Positions 52,258-62,233 of a stretch of DNA of 64,000 nucleotides are shown piece after piece. The position numbers were made by a program, and so were the translations under genes. How positions within the stretch are numbered: the stretch's first letter is position 1; each line of letters opens with the position of its first letter. The notes below the pieces were generated by a model. The model saw only the letters and a list, made by a program, of their open reading frames with translations, was not told the origin of the DNA and did not search any database. Where the stretch lies: assembly GCA_963676095.1 (NCBI GenBank), contig OY781040.1, positions 3,906,001 through 3,970,000 on the forward strand, written 5' to 3'. Source of the stretch: G963676095 sp963676095. GTDB taxonomy: Bacteria; Bacteroidota; Bacteroidia; Bacteroidales; Prolixibacteraceae.

Positions 52258-52282
52258 TGGCTTTTAAATTAGGAGATCAATC

Positions 52283-53038
52283 ATGGAAAAAACAATAAAT
52301 CTCACGCTTAAGGTTTGGCGTCAGAACGGACCTAAAGAGAAAGGCCGTTTTGAAACCTATAAAGTAAGTAATATTTCAACTGAAAGCTCGTTCCTCGAAA
52401 TGATGGACATCCTGAACGAGCAGCTGATCAGCGAGAACAAGGAAACTATCGCATTTGATCACGACTGTCGCGAAGGTATCTGCGGGATGTGTTCGTTGTA
52501 CATCAACGGGCGGCCTCACGGACCAGACGACGATGTAACCACTTGTCAGCTGCATATGCGCAAATTTAAGGATGGCGATACAATTACAGTTGAACCGTGG
52601 CGTGCCGCAGCTTTCCCGATCATTAAAGACCTGATCGTTGACCGGTCTGCTTTCGATAAGATTATTGCCGCCGGCGGTTATGTTTCTGTCAGTACTGGTG
52701 GTGTGCCTGATGCAAATGCGATCCCTGTTTCAAAGGACAAAGCAGACGAGGCTATGGATGCTGCTTCATGTATCGGGTGTGGTGCCTGTGTCGCCGCATG
52801 TAAAAACTCTTCTGCCATGCTGTTTGTCTCTGCCAAGGTTAGCCAGCTGGCTTTACTGCCGCAGGGTAGGGTAGAAGCCAAACGCCGTGCCAGGGCTATG
52901 GTTGCAAAAATGGAAGAACTCGGGTTTGGTGGTTGTACCAATACCCGGGCCTGCGAAGTGGAATGTCCTAAAAATGTTTCCATTTCAAATATTGCCCGTC
53001 TTAACCGCGAATTCCTGGCTGCCAAGTTCTCGGAATAG
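52283..53038 (+). CDS. sdhB: Succinate dehydrogenase/fumarate reductase iron-sulfur subunit
   Basis: 251 residues. 2Fe-2S ligands in CREGICGMCSLYING and the distant DDVTTCQLH; then two cluster motifs CIGCGACVAACKN (4Fe-4S) and CTNTRACEVECPKNVS (3Fe-4S). It passes electrons between the flavin and haem. The normal length and all cysteines are present. Followed by a strong terminator. Confidence 0.98.
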   Translation: MEKTINLTLKVWRQNGPKEKGRFETYKVSNISTESSFLEMMDILNEQLISENKETIAFDHDCREGICGMCSLYINGRPHGPDDDVTTCQLHMRKFKDGDTITVEPWRAAAFPIIKDLIVDRSAFDKIIAAGGYVSVSTGGVPDANAIPVSKDKADEAMDAASCIGCGACVAACKNSSAMLFVSAKVSQLALLPQGRVEAKRRARAMVAKMEELGFGGCTNTRACEVECPKNVSISNIARLNREFLAAKFSE

Positions 53039-53060
53039 GATCTTTTTATAAATCATAAAA

Positions 53061-53086
53061 AGAGGTCCCGGTTTTCCGGGACCTCT
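53061..53086 (+). terminator. Bidirectional terminator between sdhB and susD
   Basis: AGAGGTCCCGG TTTT CCGGGACCTCT, an 11-bp perfect stem with T7 after and A5 before, serving both the sdh operon and the converging SusCD operon. Confidence 0.95.
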
Positions 53087-53109
53087 TTTTTTCTAAAAGT
53101 GTTTAAATA

Positions 53110-54978
53110 TCAATAACCATTATTTCCAAAATCATCGGCATTGGATATGGCATCCAGGAACGACTGTGGAATTGGACGGACAGTATGCTTTGAGTCGTCG
53201 AACCCGGTAATATCAGGATTTGTTTCCTCCAGGTATGAGCTGGTCAGGTACCCGGCGCGTTTCAGGTCGTACCAGCGGTCTTGCTCGCCGGCAAGTTCCC
53301 TGGCCCTTTCTTTCATAATGAAATCGATGGTCATATCATTTTCTGTGACATCCATCTCGCTCTGGCGGCTTGTTATTGCAGCCCGTTCACGGAGTGCGTT
53401 TACATATTTTAGCGCGGTAGCCTTATCGTTGTTGTAGCGTAAGGCAGCTTCTGCCGCTACCAGGTAGATTTCTCCCAGCCGGATAACCGGGAAATCCATC
53501 ATATGGTACTGTTCGGTATAGGCATATTTCAGGTTACTGAATTTTCTTAACGACGGGTAGATCTCTTTCCGGTAAGTATCTGTTGTCCAAATGCCGTCGC
53601 TGCCGGGGAACATATCTGAAGGATCATTCACAAGATAAGGCAATGATGCTTTTTCGGATGACGGGATTGTCCAGTTGGGGGTCATCACGGCCAGGCTGGA
53701 GTCATTTTCCATATGCCTGAACCCTTCGTATTTTTTGCTGGAGGTCCAGCCAATTTCTGCATAATAGTTGGCAGCCTGAACATCCGATTCGGATCCTGTG
53801 GCAACTGATGAATAAATTACATGGCCAACCAGTGACGAATTTTTATCATAAGTGCTTACCATGGTTGAGGTAATAGTTGTCTGGTTGTATGCGTGGTATT
53901 TGTAAAAGAAGGTATTTTCAAAGCGGGTATCCGGGGTATCTTCGTCCGGGTCGAAAACAGAGGTCAGCATATACTGGGTCGGTTTATAATAGCGGGCATT
54001 GGCCCGTCCGTAGACCAGGCTTTTTTCGGTCATCCCCCAGGTTGAACCAACTGTCTTCAGGTCTGTTTCGTAATACTGTCTTGTCCTTCCCCTGTTCCAG
54101 CTTTCGGGATTAAGGCCGCTTTCATGATCAACAGCCTCCAGGAACAGGAATTCAGTATTATCTTTGTTATTCTCTCCGTCCCAAAGTTTTTCAAACCCGG
54201 ATTCTGTCGCATCGCTTTTATAAAGGGCGCAACCCAATGCGCTTTGATTTTCGATCAGGTATTCTGCCGTATCAAGTGCCATTTTTGCATAGGTGGTTTC
54301 GTCGCCCAGGCGGGTACGCTGTAAATAAGCTTTTGCAAGCAGGGCATAAGCTGCCTTCTTCGTTGCGCGTCCTCTTTCAGACTGGCTAACAGGTAAATAC
54401 TTGCAGGCGAAATGAAGGTCGCTTATAATCAGGTCATAAAAGGCCGTTTCGTCAGATCTTTGGGGGTTATCCTCCGGTCCAGTTTCGATCAGGCATTTTG
54501 TACGGAGCACCACATTTCCCCATTGTTCAACAATATTATAGTATGCCCAGGCCCGGAGGAAATAAGCCTCAGCAACTTTTTCATTCCGTTCGTCGTCGGT
54601 ATAATCCTCTACATCCGGTGCATAATAAATGGCGGTATTACAAAGATTCACCATAGAATAAAGTCCCTGCCACATGGTCTTAAGCGTCCCCAGGGAAGTT
54701 GTCAGGTTGCTGTTGTACAGGATGAAGCCGGTTTCACTGCTCCCTACCGCAGTCCACAGGTCTGTTCCCATCTCCATGGGGCTGATGCCGTCAACTTTAC
54801 CATATAAATAATAAAGGTTGAGATAACCTGAATTGATAAGCCCTTCATAACCTTCTGCATATTTATATGCGGTTTCCAGCGAAACCGTACTTGGATCGTA
54901 TTCGTCTAATTTGCAGGAATCCAATATAAACGGGAGCAGGAGAGCTGCAATGGCTGTCTTGAATAGTATATTTTTCAT
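53110..54978 (-). CDS. SusD-like surface glycan-binding lipoprotein
   Basis: 622 residues. Signal peptide with lipobox ILDSC (Cys22). TPR-like helices typical of the family (AWAYYNIVEQWGNVVL around 145-160; KAAYALLAKAYLQRT) and the C-terminal RagB/SusD end: FPVIRLGEIYLVAAEAALRYN, VNALRERAA, DFIMKERARELAGEQDRWYDLKR. By family it caps the SusC channel and binds the glycan on the cell surface. It is the last gene of the sigma-FecR-SusC-SusD run, 88 bp downstream of susC. Intact. The substrate is suggested to be a beta-glucan by the neighbouring GH16 and GH5 enzymes. Confidence 0.96.
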   Translation of the reverse strand: MKNILFKTAIAALLLPFILDSCKLDEYDPSTVSLETAYKYAEGYEGLINSGYLNLYYLYGKVDGISPMEMGTDLWTAVGSSETGFILYNSNLTTSLGTLKTMWQGLYSMVNLCNTAIYYAPDVEDYTDDERNEKVAEAYFLRAWAYYNIVEQWGNVVLRTKCLIETGPEDNPQRSDETAFYDLIISDLHFACKYLPVSQSERGRATKKAAYALLAKAYLQRTRLGDETTYAKMALDTAEYLIENQSALGCALYKSDATESGFEKLWDGENNKDNTEFLFLEAVDHESGLNPESWNRGRTRQYYETDLKTVGSTWGMTEKSLVYGRANARYYKPTQYMLTSVFDPDEDTPDTRFENTFFYKYHAYNQTTITSTMVSTYDKNSSLVGHVIYSSVATGSESDVQAANYYAEIGWTSSKKYEGFRHMENDSSLAVMTPNWTIPSSEKASLPYLVNDPSDMFPGSDGIWTTDTYRKEIYPSLRKFSNLKYAYTEQYHMMDFPVIRLGEIYLVAAEAALRYNNDKATALKYVNALRERAAITSRQSEMDVTENDMTIDFIMKERARELAGEQDRWYDLKRAGYLTSSYLEETNPDITGFDDSKHTVRPIPQSFLDAISNADDFGNNGY

Positions 54979-55066
54979 AAGTATTTTATTTTTAATCTTT
55001 ACAAGAGAACTTGTCTTTACTTTCTGTATGAATATCTTCCTTACGACCTGTTCTGTGTAAAAAATG

Positions 55067-58000
55067 TTAGAATGATAAGTTTACACCAAACACAACTTGT
55101 TTGTAGAGCGGAAATTCATCGCTGCCACCGGTTTCAGGATCCACTCCGTCGAGGAGGTGGTTTTTTCTGTAAATAAACGGGTTACTCACCGTGCTGTAAA
55201 CGCGTAGCCGGCTTATGCCGTATCTTTTACAGAGATTATCTGAGATGGAGTAGCCAAGACTGATATTCTTGATTTTGATATAGGAGTCATTGACAATTGG
55301 AAGACTGCTTAAAGCGACATCATCTGAGTTCCCGTTAATATTTGGCTGGGGAAAATCGTTCGTAGGATTATCAGGAGTCCAGTAATCATAGCTGTCGGGG
55401 AGATTAACCTGTTTATATTTGAAATATCCCAGAATATCTGCATCTGCCAATTGTCCCCATCGTACTACGGCAAAGATATTCAGGTCAAAATTTCTCCAGA
55501 AGAAGGTATTTTGGAATCCCATGGTCCATTTGGGAGATTCTGACCCGAGAATTTGTTTGTCGTCTGCCGAATATTCGTGGATACCTTCGTCGCTGTTGCC
55601 GTCATCGTCGACATCCGCAACTGTTTGAATTTTTACCTGACCAGGTTCCCGTCCGTATAAAGCGGCTTCATCGGCTTCGTCAGTTTGCCAGATCCCCAGC
55701 TTTTTATAACCGTAAACCGTGTTTTTCGGGTGCCCTAGAAATAAGTTCAGGGCAATGAGATCTTCTGTGGTTATGTCACTTCCCAGGTCAATGGATTTTA
55801 CCTTTTCCTTGTTTCGGGCAAATGTCAGTGCCGAGTTCCATTTAAAATCTCTGGTCTCCAGGTTCCTGGTGTTCAGTGTCAGCTCGATTCCCTTGTTGTT
55901 CATACTGGCAATGTTCGACATAACGGTGTAGCTTGTCTTGGCATCGTATGTCCCTTCTGAACTCGGGATAGGCCTTTCATAGAGAACATCCCTGGTATCT
56001 GTATTGTACAAGTCGAGCGACATATCAATACGGTTTCTGAACAGTCCCATGTCGATGCCGATATTCGTGTTGTACGATTTTTCCCATTTCAGCGAGGTAT
56101 TTCCTACTGTTGAGGTCGGGACATACAAGGCAACCTGTCCTGAACCAAGATTAAGGGTCGTTGATGAGCTTTCAACCTCAGTACTGGTTACATACGGGTC
56201 GATATTGGCATTTCCGCTTACACCGTACCCGGCACGTAATTTAAGATTACTGAGCCAACTGCCTGTTTCATTCATAAACTGCTCGTCAGAAATGCGCCAG
56301 CCCAGGGCCGCAGCCGGGAAATAATCCCATTTCTTAGCCAGTTGTGAGGCACCGTCCCAACGGTTCGAGAGCGACAGCAGGTAACGTCCCTTATAGCTGT
56401 AGTTGGCACGGACCGCGAACGACATTTTCTTGGTTCCTGAATAGGAGGTACTGACAGACGGATTATCGCCGGCGCTCATGTTATAGTACAGAAAATCATC
56501 ATAGTCGAAATTTTCGTTGTACATATAGCTTGTTTCAGTCTTTGAGTTATGCCATTCAGCGATAGTTGTCAAGTCAAATTCGTGATCGGTTGCCAGGTTA
56601 AATTTGTAATTCAGGATGTTTTCCCAGGTATAACTGTATTTTAGTTCCGTGCTGTAATCGGCAGTTTTTGTTCCTGTTCCGCTACCCGACAGGTTCATGT
56701 ATGTATTTTCGCTTGAATACTCGCCTGTCCTGCTCGATGAATAGCTGGTTCCCACGATCGATTTGAAGGACAGGCCTTTTACCGGGTAGACTTCGAAATA
56801 AGGGTTGGCTGTAGCTGTAAGCAGCTTGGTATTGTTGGAATAAACGCCGGGTACGTCGTCGGCCAGCAAGCTTACTGTCGAATTGCCGTCAATAGGATAA
56901 ACGTTGATATTCCCGTCTTCGTCATATACGTCTCCCAATGGAATGGTGCTGAATGCCTTGTTTATGCGACTGTTCCTGGTATCCTTGTTCCTCCAGCTCA
57001 GGCTGGCCTGGATACCGGTTTTTAACCATTTTTTCAGGTTCAGGTTAACCCCTGTACGCATGGTATAGGTATCGGTCTTGTCATTTTTGTAAATTCCCTG
57101 GTTCGAATTATAACCTAAAGAGAAGTATCCCTGGGTCGCACTGTTACCTCCTCTCATCGACAAACTATAGTTTTGTTCAATACCTGTTTGAAGGGTCCTG
57201 GACACCCAGTCGACCCATTTGTTGGCTTCGATATAAGGATCCAGTTGTTCCGGAGACATACTGTAAGCTGTTAACAGCTCATCCTGGTCGGTCGCATCCG
57301 ATCCGTAGGCTGCGTAATAACCTGCCTCCAGGTAATTGAACCAGGCATCGCCTTTCAATGCATGGGGAAATGAGGGCCATTTGTTAACGCCCATGTAACA
57401 GTCGAAGTCGATCTGGAGTTTGCCCTGGGTTGCCTGTTTGGTTGTGATGATGATAACCCCGTTTGCACCGGCAGAACCATAAATTGCCGTTGAGGAGGCG
57501 TCTTTCAGTACATCTACCGATTCAATGTCGTTGGGATTGAGCGTGGTTATACTTCCGGCAATCCCGTCAATGATATACAACGGATCGTTGCTGGCCGTCA
57601 GCGACCGGTTGCCGCGGAGCAGAATATCAGGTGTCGATCCTGATTTACCAGAGGTTTGTGTGATATCCAAACCGGCTACGTGGCCCTGGAGGGCTGCAAT
57701 TACATTTGTCGCCGGGGCTACTTTCAGTTCCTCGCTCTTAACGGACGAAACGGATCCTGTCAGATCACGTTTTTTTACGGTGCCATAACCAATTGCCACA
57801 ACCTCATCAAGCCCGATCGATTCTTCCTCCATTTTTACATTGATGGTTGTCTGGTTCCCCACAGGGATTTCCTGAGTGCTCATCCCGACAAACGAAAAGA
57901 CCAGTATACCGTCTGACGGGACACTGATCAATGAATAATTTCCGCCAGAGTCGGTAATCGTTCCGGTCGTTGTCCCTTTTAAGACAATGGTCACCCCGGG

Positions 58001-58444
58001 GAGAGGTGTCCCGGAACTATCTGTTACCTTTCCGGATACTTTTTTTTGTTGCTGGATTGATGACTGGCTAACCGGTTGATCGCCTGGAACAGAACTGATG
58101 GCAATATACTTGTCAAAAACTTTGTATGACAGGTTAGCTTTCGGGAGAATGTCATTCAGTATGTCGAAAACAGTTCCGTTATGAATGTCGACATCGAATT
58201 TTTTTTCGTTGTTTAGTTCTTTACTTTTGTAAAAAAAATGATAATCTGTCTCGTTTTCAATCTTTTCCAGAATCGTTTCAATGGACGAACCTTTGATCTG
58301 CATGTTTAGTTTAGCGGTTTGTCCCAAGGAGGACCCTGCATAAGACTGGAGCAGGGACACCAAGAGAAAGAAGATCGTAATTCTCATAACTCTCAATAAT
58401 TTACACAACTGCTGCCAGTTGCAACAATTAAACGCTTTTTTCAT
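55067..58444 (-). CDS. SusC-like TonB-dependent transporter with STN domain
   Basis: 1125 residues. Signal/anchor segment (MRITIFFLLVSLLQSYAGSS), an STN domain at about 45-115 (IETILEKIENETDYHFFYKS; VFDILNDILPKANLSYKV), a carboxypeptidase-like domain (VSGKVTDSSGTPLPGVTIVL), the SusC link DEVVAIGYGTVKKRDLTGSV, a plug with LLRGNRSLTASNDPLYIIDG and VLKDASSTAIYGSAGANGV, and a barrel ending GVNLSF. The STN domain is the contact for the FecR anti-sigma encoded upstream, so this transporter should report glycan binding to the sigma factor and autoregulate its own locus. Intact. Confidence 0.97.
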   Translation of the reverse strand: MKKAFNCCNWQQLCKLLRVMRITIFFLLVSLLQSYAGSSLGQTAKLNMQIKGSSIETILEKIENETDYHFFYKSKELNNEKKFDVDIHNGTVFDILNDILPKANLSYKVFDKYIAISSVPGDQPVSQSSIQQQKKVSGKVTDSSGTPLPGVTIVLKGTTTGTITDSGGNYSLISVPSDGILVFSFVGMSTQEIPVGNQTTINVKMEEESIGLDEVVAIGYGTVKKRDLTGSVSSVKSEELKVAPATNVIAALQGHVAGLDITQTSGKSGSTPDILLRGNRSLTASNDPLYIIDGIAGSITTLNPNDIESVDVLKDASSTAIYGSAGANGVIIITTKQATQGKLQIDFDCYMGVNKWPSFPHALKGDAWFNYLEAGYYAAYGSDATDQDELLTAYSMSPEQLDPYIEANKWVDWVSRTLQTGIEQNYSLSMRGGNSATQGYFSLGYNSNQGIYKNDKTDTYTMRTGVNLNLKKWLKTGIQASLSWRNKDTRNSRINKAFSTIPLGDVYDEDGNINVYPIDGNSTVSLLADDVPGVYSNNTKLLTATANPYFEVYPVKGLSFKSIVGTSYSSSRTGEYSSENTYMNLSGSGTGTKTADYSTELKYSYTWENILNYKFNLATDHEFDLTTIAEWHNSKTETSYMYNENFDYDDFLYYNMSAGDNPSVSTSYSGTKKMSFAVRANYSYKGRYLLSLSNRWDGASQLAKKWDYFPAAALGWRISDEQFMNETGSWLSNLKLRAGYGVSGNANIDPYVTSTEVESSSTTLNLGSGQVALYVPTSTVGNTSLKWEKSYNTNIGIDMGLFRNRIDMSLDLYNTDTRDVLYERPIPSSEGTYDAKTSYTVMSNIASMNNKGIELTLNTRNLETRDFKWNSALTFARNKEKVKSIDLGSDITTEDLIALNLFLGHPKNTVYGYKKLGIWQTDEADEAALYGREPGQVKIQTVADVDDDGNSDEGIHEYSADDKQILGSESPKWTMGFQNTFFWRNFDLNIFAVVRWGQLADADILGYFKYKQVNLPDSYDYWTPDNPTNDFPQPNINGNSDDVALSSLPIVNDSYIKIKNISLGYSISDNLCKRYGISRLRVYSTVSNPFIYRKNHLLDGVDPETGGSDEFPLYKQVVFGVNLSF

Positions 58445-58523
58445 AACTTTGTATTGTTTAGGATTAATGTTATTCTTCCCGCGAAGAAGAATTCTAAATG
58501 AAAAAGAACTTCATGTTCTATGA

Positions 58524-58557
58524 CAGGCCGGGAATATTAGCCGTATTCTCCGGCCTG
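58524..58557. terminator. Strong hairpin between fecR and susC
   Basis: CAGGCCGGGAATA / TATTCtCCGGCCTG form a 13-bp stem with one bulge. The U-run (GTTTTTTCT) is on the plus side; on the minus (coding) strand no T-run follows, so it may end the sigma-fecR transcript inefficiently, stabilise a processed mRNA end, or attenuate readthrough into susC. Confidence 0.5.
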
Positions 58558-58567
58558 GTTTTTTCTA

Positions 58568-59557
58568 TTACATAGGCAATTTTTTAAGATGTATGATATT
58601 CGGTTCCTGTTCTTTTACGTCAATGGAATAACCCACATTCGAAGTATATTTTAAGATCTCCATAATCTGGTCGATAGGTTTGTTGCGAAGTATGGAACCA
58701 GTAAAGCGTAATTCTTTTACGGATTCATCTTCGAAAACAATTTTCACGTTAAACCACCGCTCCAGTTTTTGGGAGATGTCACCCAGCTTCTCGTTCCTGA
58801 AAACAATCGTCCCTTCTTTCCACGATGTATAGAAGGTTGTGTTTACTTTCGAGATCCCGAGCCGTTTTTCCTTTGTGCTGTAGGTTGCATTTTCATTAGG
58901 CGACAAGACTGCCATTAACTTTCCTTCATTGTCTTGCAGGTTGATTTTCCCTTTTACGAGGGTAACATTGATTGTTCCCGAATTTTTCCAGGCTTCAATA
59001 TTGAAACTTGTTCCAAGAACATTTACGGTCAGATCGGAGGTCACAACATGGAATGGTCTTTCTTCGTCGTGATGGACCTCCATATAAGCCTCCCCACTGA
59101 GCCTCACCTCCCTGACTTTATTTTCGAATGCTGAAGGATAGGAGAGGGTTGCCCCTGAATTTAACCAGATATGTGTCTGGTCCGCCAGGATAACTTCGGT
59201 GTTTTGACCCAGTGGGACCCGGATCTCGTTAAAAGCAAATTCTGGTTTAAATAGGCTGTCTTTCAAAAAGTAAAATGAAAATCCTCCGACCACAAACGCC
59301 AGAATCAGGGCTGCTGCATACGGAAGTATTTTTAAGGAGATCGTCTTTCCCTGTCTTGTTTTTTTCGGATCCTGCATCTGGTCGTTCCTTACCAGCTCAT
59401 CAAAATTCAGGAACCCGGAATATGACCACAGGTTTTTGATCCGGTTAAATTCCTGCTGATGTTCCTCCGACTCTTCGATCCAGTCGATAACTTCCCCCGT
59501 TTCCTCTTTGTCGGAAGCTGAATTTGTCGCGAATCGAATTAGTTTTTCCTGATCCAT
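58568..59557 (-). CDS. FecR-like anti-sigma factor
   Basis: 329 residues. A cytoplasmic N-terminus (about 1-75) precedes a single membrane helix (LPYAAALILAFVVGGFSFYFL, about 78-98). The FecR periplasmic domain includes VPLGQNTEVILADQTHIWLNSG, FENKVREVRLSGEAYMEVHHDEERPFHV, VLGTSFNIEAW, and the DUF4974 end (KLGDISQKLERWFNVKIVF ... ELRFTGSI). By family it holds the ECF sigma inactive and releases it when the STN domain of SusC signals substrate. Located between the sigma gene and susC as usual. Confidence 0.95.
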   Translation of the reverse strand: MDQEKLIRFATNSASDKEETGEVIDWIEESEEHQQEFNRIKNLWSYSGFLNFDELVRNDQMQDPKKTRQGKTISLKILPYAAALILAFVVGGFSFYFLKDSLFKPEFAFNEIRVPLGQNTEVILADQTHIWLNSGATLSYPSAFENKVREVRLSGEAYMEVHHDEERPFHVVTSDLTVNVLGTSFNIEAWKNSGTINVTLVKGKINLQDNEGKLMAVLSPNENATYSTKEKRLGISKVNTTFYTSWKEGTIVFRNEKLGDISQKLERWFNVKIVFEDESVKELRFTGSILRNKPIDQIMEILKYTSNVGYSIDVKEQEPNIIHLKKLPM

Positions 59558-59680
59558 CTTTTTGCCTTTTATATTTAAGTACGGTAACCCTTGGGATACC
59601 CTATGAAATTTTTTTACAGGCTGTGGGTTTATCAGGTAAAATTTTTTTAATTGTTTGCTTTTTCTGGCTTTGTTAAGCTA

Positions 59681-60265
59681 TTATTTAAATAAGAAAAGGA
59701 AAAGAGGCAGGTAATTCTTTAATGCTTTTCTCAATTCCTTCAATGTCTTCGTGAGGTGGGCCTCTACTGTCTTTTGCGAAATTCCCAGCTCCTGTGCAAT
59801 TTCTTTATTTTTTTTATTTTCGAACCGGCTTAGTTCGAAAATTTTCCTGCTTTGGGGCGATAACTTAACAAGGGTTTGTTGGATAATAGTATTGATTTCC
59901 TCAAAGATGACGGGCGAAGTATCCAGTTCATTTAAAGACGACCGGACTGCTGCCAGCTGACGGTATTCCAGTATTCCTGAATGCTTTTGGGTCACTTTCA
60001 GATGGTCGATTTTTTTTAGGCATAGATTTTTTGTTAGGGTATAAAGCCATGATGAAAGATTCCGGACATCAGAAAATTTGGTATGCTCTTCCCAAATGGC
60101 TGAAAAGACGTCCTGTACTACATCCTTGGAAGACTCTTCATCATTCAGATAGTGAAATGCGAAATAATACAACCGCACATGGTAGATATTAAAGACCATA
60201 CCGAAAGCAAACTTGTCCCCGGAAGCAAGCCCTTTTAATATTTCGCTTTCATTAACACTTATCAC
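59681..60265 (-). CDS. ECF-type RNA polymerase sigma factor
   Basis: 194 residues. Region 2 (GDKFAFGMVFNIYHVRLYYFA, DEESSKDVVQDVFSAIWEEH with the conserved DVVQDVF) and region 4 (LSPQSRKIFELSRFENKKNK, EIAQELGISQKTVEAHLTK HTH). It belongs to the FecI/RpoE-type regulators used by Bacteroidota for SusC loci. Expected to activate susCD and perhaps the upstream glycosidases. 123 bp ahead of fecR; the gap shows no gene. Intact. Confidence 0.95.
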   Translation of the reverse strand: MISVNESEILKGLASGDKFAFGMVFNIYHVRLYYFAFHYLNDEESSKDVVQDVFSAIWEEHTKFSDVRNLSSWLYTLTKNLCLKKIDHLKVTQKHSGILEYRQLAAVRSSLNELDTSPVIFEEINTIIQQTLVKLSPQSRKIFELSRFENKKNKEIAQELGISQKTVEAHLTKTLKELRKALKNYLPLFLFLFK

Positions 60266-60361
60266 CTATGTTTTTATTTGCAATGAAGAAAAACCCTTTT
60301 ATAAGCACTGCAAATATAGGTGCTTTTTTAGCTTTAGAAAAGGTGTCAGAAAACAGTTCTG

Positions 60362-61999
60362 CTATTGATAAATATTTATCCAGTCAAGGTTTATACTTCC
60401 GCTTACTACGGAAATGATTAGTTCGTTATTCCCTTTTTGAAAGAACTGTTGGGGGAGCTGTATTTCGGTCCAGTTGGATGACGATATCTCCTGTGTGACG
60501 CGATTCCCGTTAATAGTTACGACAATTCCGGATTGAGGACTCTCTGATTTGATTTGCAGGGAGACCTGATATCTTTTTGTATCCGGTGATTTGAACCGGT
60601 AACTTGTCCATTCCCCTGAGTTCAGCGTAATATATTGCCCTCTGCTGTCAGCTGTGAGGCTAATCTTTACAGGCTCGTTCTTCCTGTAAAATTCTGACCG
60701 GGAAGTAGTGTCTTTTACAAAATAAGATTTCTGACAGCCATCGGGGCCATAATTTTCTGCTTCAATTTTCAGCGGTATTTGTCTGAACATGGCATTTACC
60801 ACATCGGGGAAAAAAGTGCAGTTCTCAAGTTTTACGTTTTCAAGTAGTTCGTTGAAGATTTGTTCCGGCTTATCTGCCTTGGGGGCTTTACCGCTTTTCG
60901 AGTAGGCCTCGATTTGTTCCCATCCTTTGGGTGGCGTTATGGAATAGGGAGTATTGCTGGTATCCATCTTCTTCCATGGCCAGAATGACCAGCCGATGTT
61001 GTTTTTCTCAAAGTATTGGGTTGTGGCAAAATAAATCGTGTTATTTTTTTCCCCGGTTTCACCAACCCAAACCGGTGTTCCTAGTTGTTCCCTTTTTTCG
61101 AGATACCCGCTAATGTCGTTCAGGTTGTCGGGCTGGTTCCAGCAATAATAGTGGAACTGGAAAAACAGGTTGTTATCGGGGGATTTTCCGAACAGCGACC
61201 AGTTATTTGCCCAGTTGTAACCTTCCAGGGTAATCATGTGCCGTTGATCGACTTCCCTAATGGCGCTGATCACTTTCAGGTAAACCGGGACCAGTTGATC
61301 TTTGTATTTTTCAGCTGCACCCGTATTTTCCGGTAATGGCTCATTCAAAAGGTCGTAGGCAGCTACAGTTGGTTCGTCCTTATACCTGGCTGCTATTTTC
61401 TTCCACAGGATCACCAGAAGGTCCTGGTTTTCCGGGTTGGTAAACAATTCCGGCTGATCGTTGGCGCTGTCGTCGATATTTTGTCCTGTTTGCCCTCCGG
61501 GAGCCGCATGCATATCGATGATCACATAAAGATGATATTTTTTGCACCAGTTAATCAGACTGTCCATTAACTGGAATCCTTCATCAATGAATTTGTTGTT
61601 TTCTCCCTCTGTTAGAAAGAGCCTTGAATTCAGAGCCGGACGTACGGAATTATAACCCAGTTCTGCGATCCGTTTTATGTCCGCTTTCGTAATATAATTC
61701 CGGCGGTATTCTTTCCAGAATCGTTGAGCTTTTTCAGGACCGATGAAATCCGAAACGATCTTCTCAATTCGTCTTGGCCGGTCCCCGTGTTCCCTGAATT
61801 TCCACATGTAACCTTCAGGGAGCATCCAGTTCCCAAGCCCGACACCCCTTAGCAGGATCTTGTTGCCGGCTTCGTCTTCGATATATTGACCATCTGTATG
61901 AAGGAAAGATTGAGAACGACTGGTCTGTGATTGTCCCGGGAAAAAGGATATACAAAAACTGATAAACAAGACTAAACGGCAAAAAACGGATATTTTCAT
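60362..61999 (-). CDS. GH5-family glycoside hydrolase with C-terminal CBM-like domain
   Basis: 545 residues from ATG 61999 (MKISVFCRLVLFISF signal peptide); an upstream Met at 62059 would place 20 residues before it. GH5 features: RGVGLGNWMLPEGYMW, ELGYNSVRPALN, HLYVIIDMHAAPGGQ, AYDLLNEPLPEN with the acid/base Glu after Asn, and WVGETGEKN with the nucleophile Glu, then WSFWPWKKMDT. From about 400 a beta-sandwich domain (IPLKIEAENYG, YITLNSGEWTSYRFKSPDTKRYQVSLQI, GSINLDWINIYQ) is a CBM6-like module. Predicted secreted endo-beta-glucanase or exo-glucosidase-type enzyme for the PUL glycan. It lies upstream of the sigma gene in the same orientation. Confidence 0.93.
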   Translation of the reverse strand: MKISVFCRLVLFISFCISFFPGQSQTSRSQSFLHTDGQYIEDEAGNKILLRGVGLGNWMLPEGYMWKFREHGDRPRRIEKIVSDFIGPEKAQRFWKEYRRNYITKADIKRIAELGYNSVRPALNSRLFLTEGENNKFIDEGFQLMDSLINWCKKYHLYVIIDMHAAPGGQTGQNIDDSANDQPELFTNPENQDLLVILWKKIAARYKDEPTVAAYDLLNEPLPENTGAAEKYKDQLVPVYLKVISAIREVDQRHMITLEGYNWANNWSLFGKSPDNNLFFQFHYYCWNQPDNLNDISGYLEKREQLGTPVWVGETGEKNNTIYFATTQYFEKNNIGWSFWPWKKMDTSNTPYSITPPKGWEQIEAYSKSGKAPKADKPEQIFNELLENVKLENCTFFPDVVNAMFRQIPLKIEAENYGPDGCQKSYFVKDTTSRSEFYRKNEPVKISLTADSRGQYITLNSGEWTSYRFKSPDTKRYQVSLQIKSESPQSGIVVTINGNRVTQEISSSNWTEIQLPQQFFQKGNNELIISVVSGSINLDWINIYQ

Positions 62000-62103
62000 A
62001 GTCTGGTCGGATTTTAGTTGGTTCGCATTATTCGGTGTTAAATATAAGTATTTTTTCAATCAGACGTTTTTTGACAATTATAAAAGGACAGCCGATTATA
62101 ATT

Positions 62104-62135
62104 AATATGCTGATGGCACAGGCCATCAGCATATT
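62104..62135. terminator. Perfect 13-bp hairpin downstream of GH16
   Basis: AATATGCTGATGG and CCATCAGCATATT around CACAGG. No clear T-run on the minus strand, so termination is uncertain; it could also protect the mRNA 3' end. Confidence 0.5.
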
Positions 62136-62146
62136 ATATTGTATGG

Positions 62147-62176
62147 TCTTATTTTTGAAATACCCTGACATCGCAC
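62147..62176 (-). pseudogene. 3' tip of a lost second GH16-type gene
   Basis: The minus strand repeats the last coding bases of the GH16 gene: ATGTCAGGGTATTTCAAAAA reads DVRVFQK and stop in the matching phase (complement of 62153-62172), as at 62240-62259. Probably what remains after recombination between tandem GH16 copies. Confidence 0.5.
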
Positions 62177-62233
62177 TTAGTCTAAGACTAAATGCAGGGG
62201 ATTTAAAATGAGATTTTTAACGAGAATCTATTT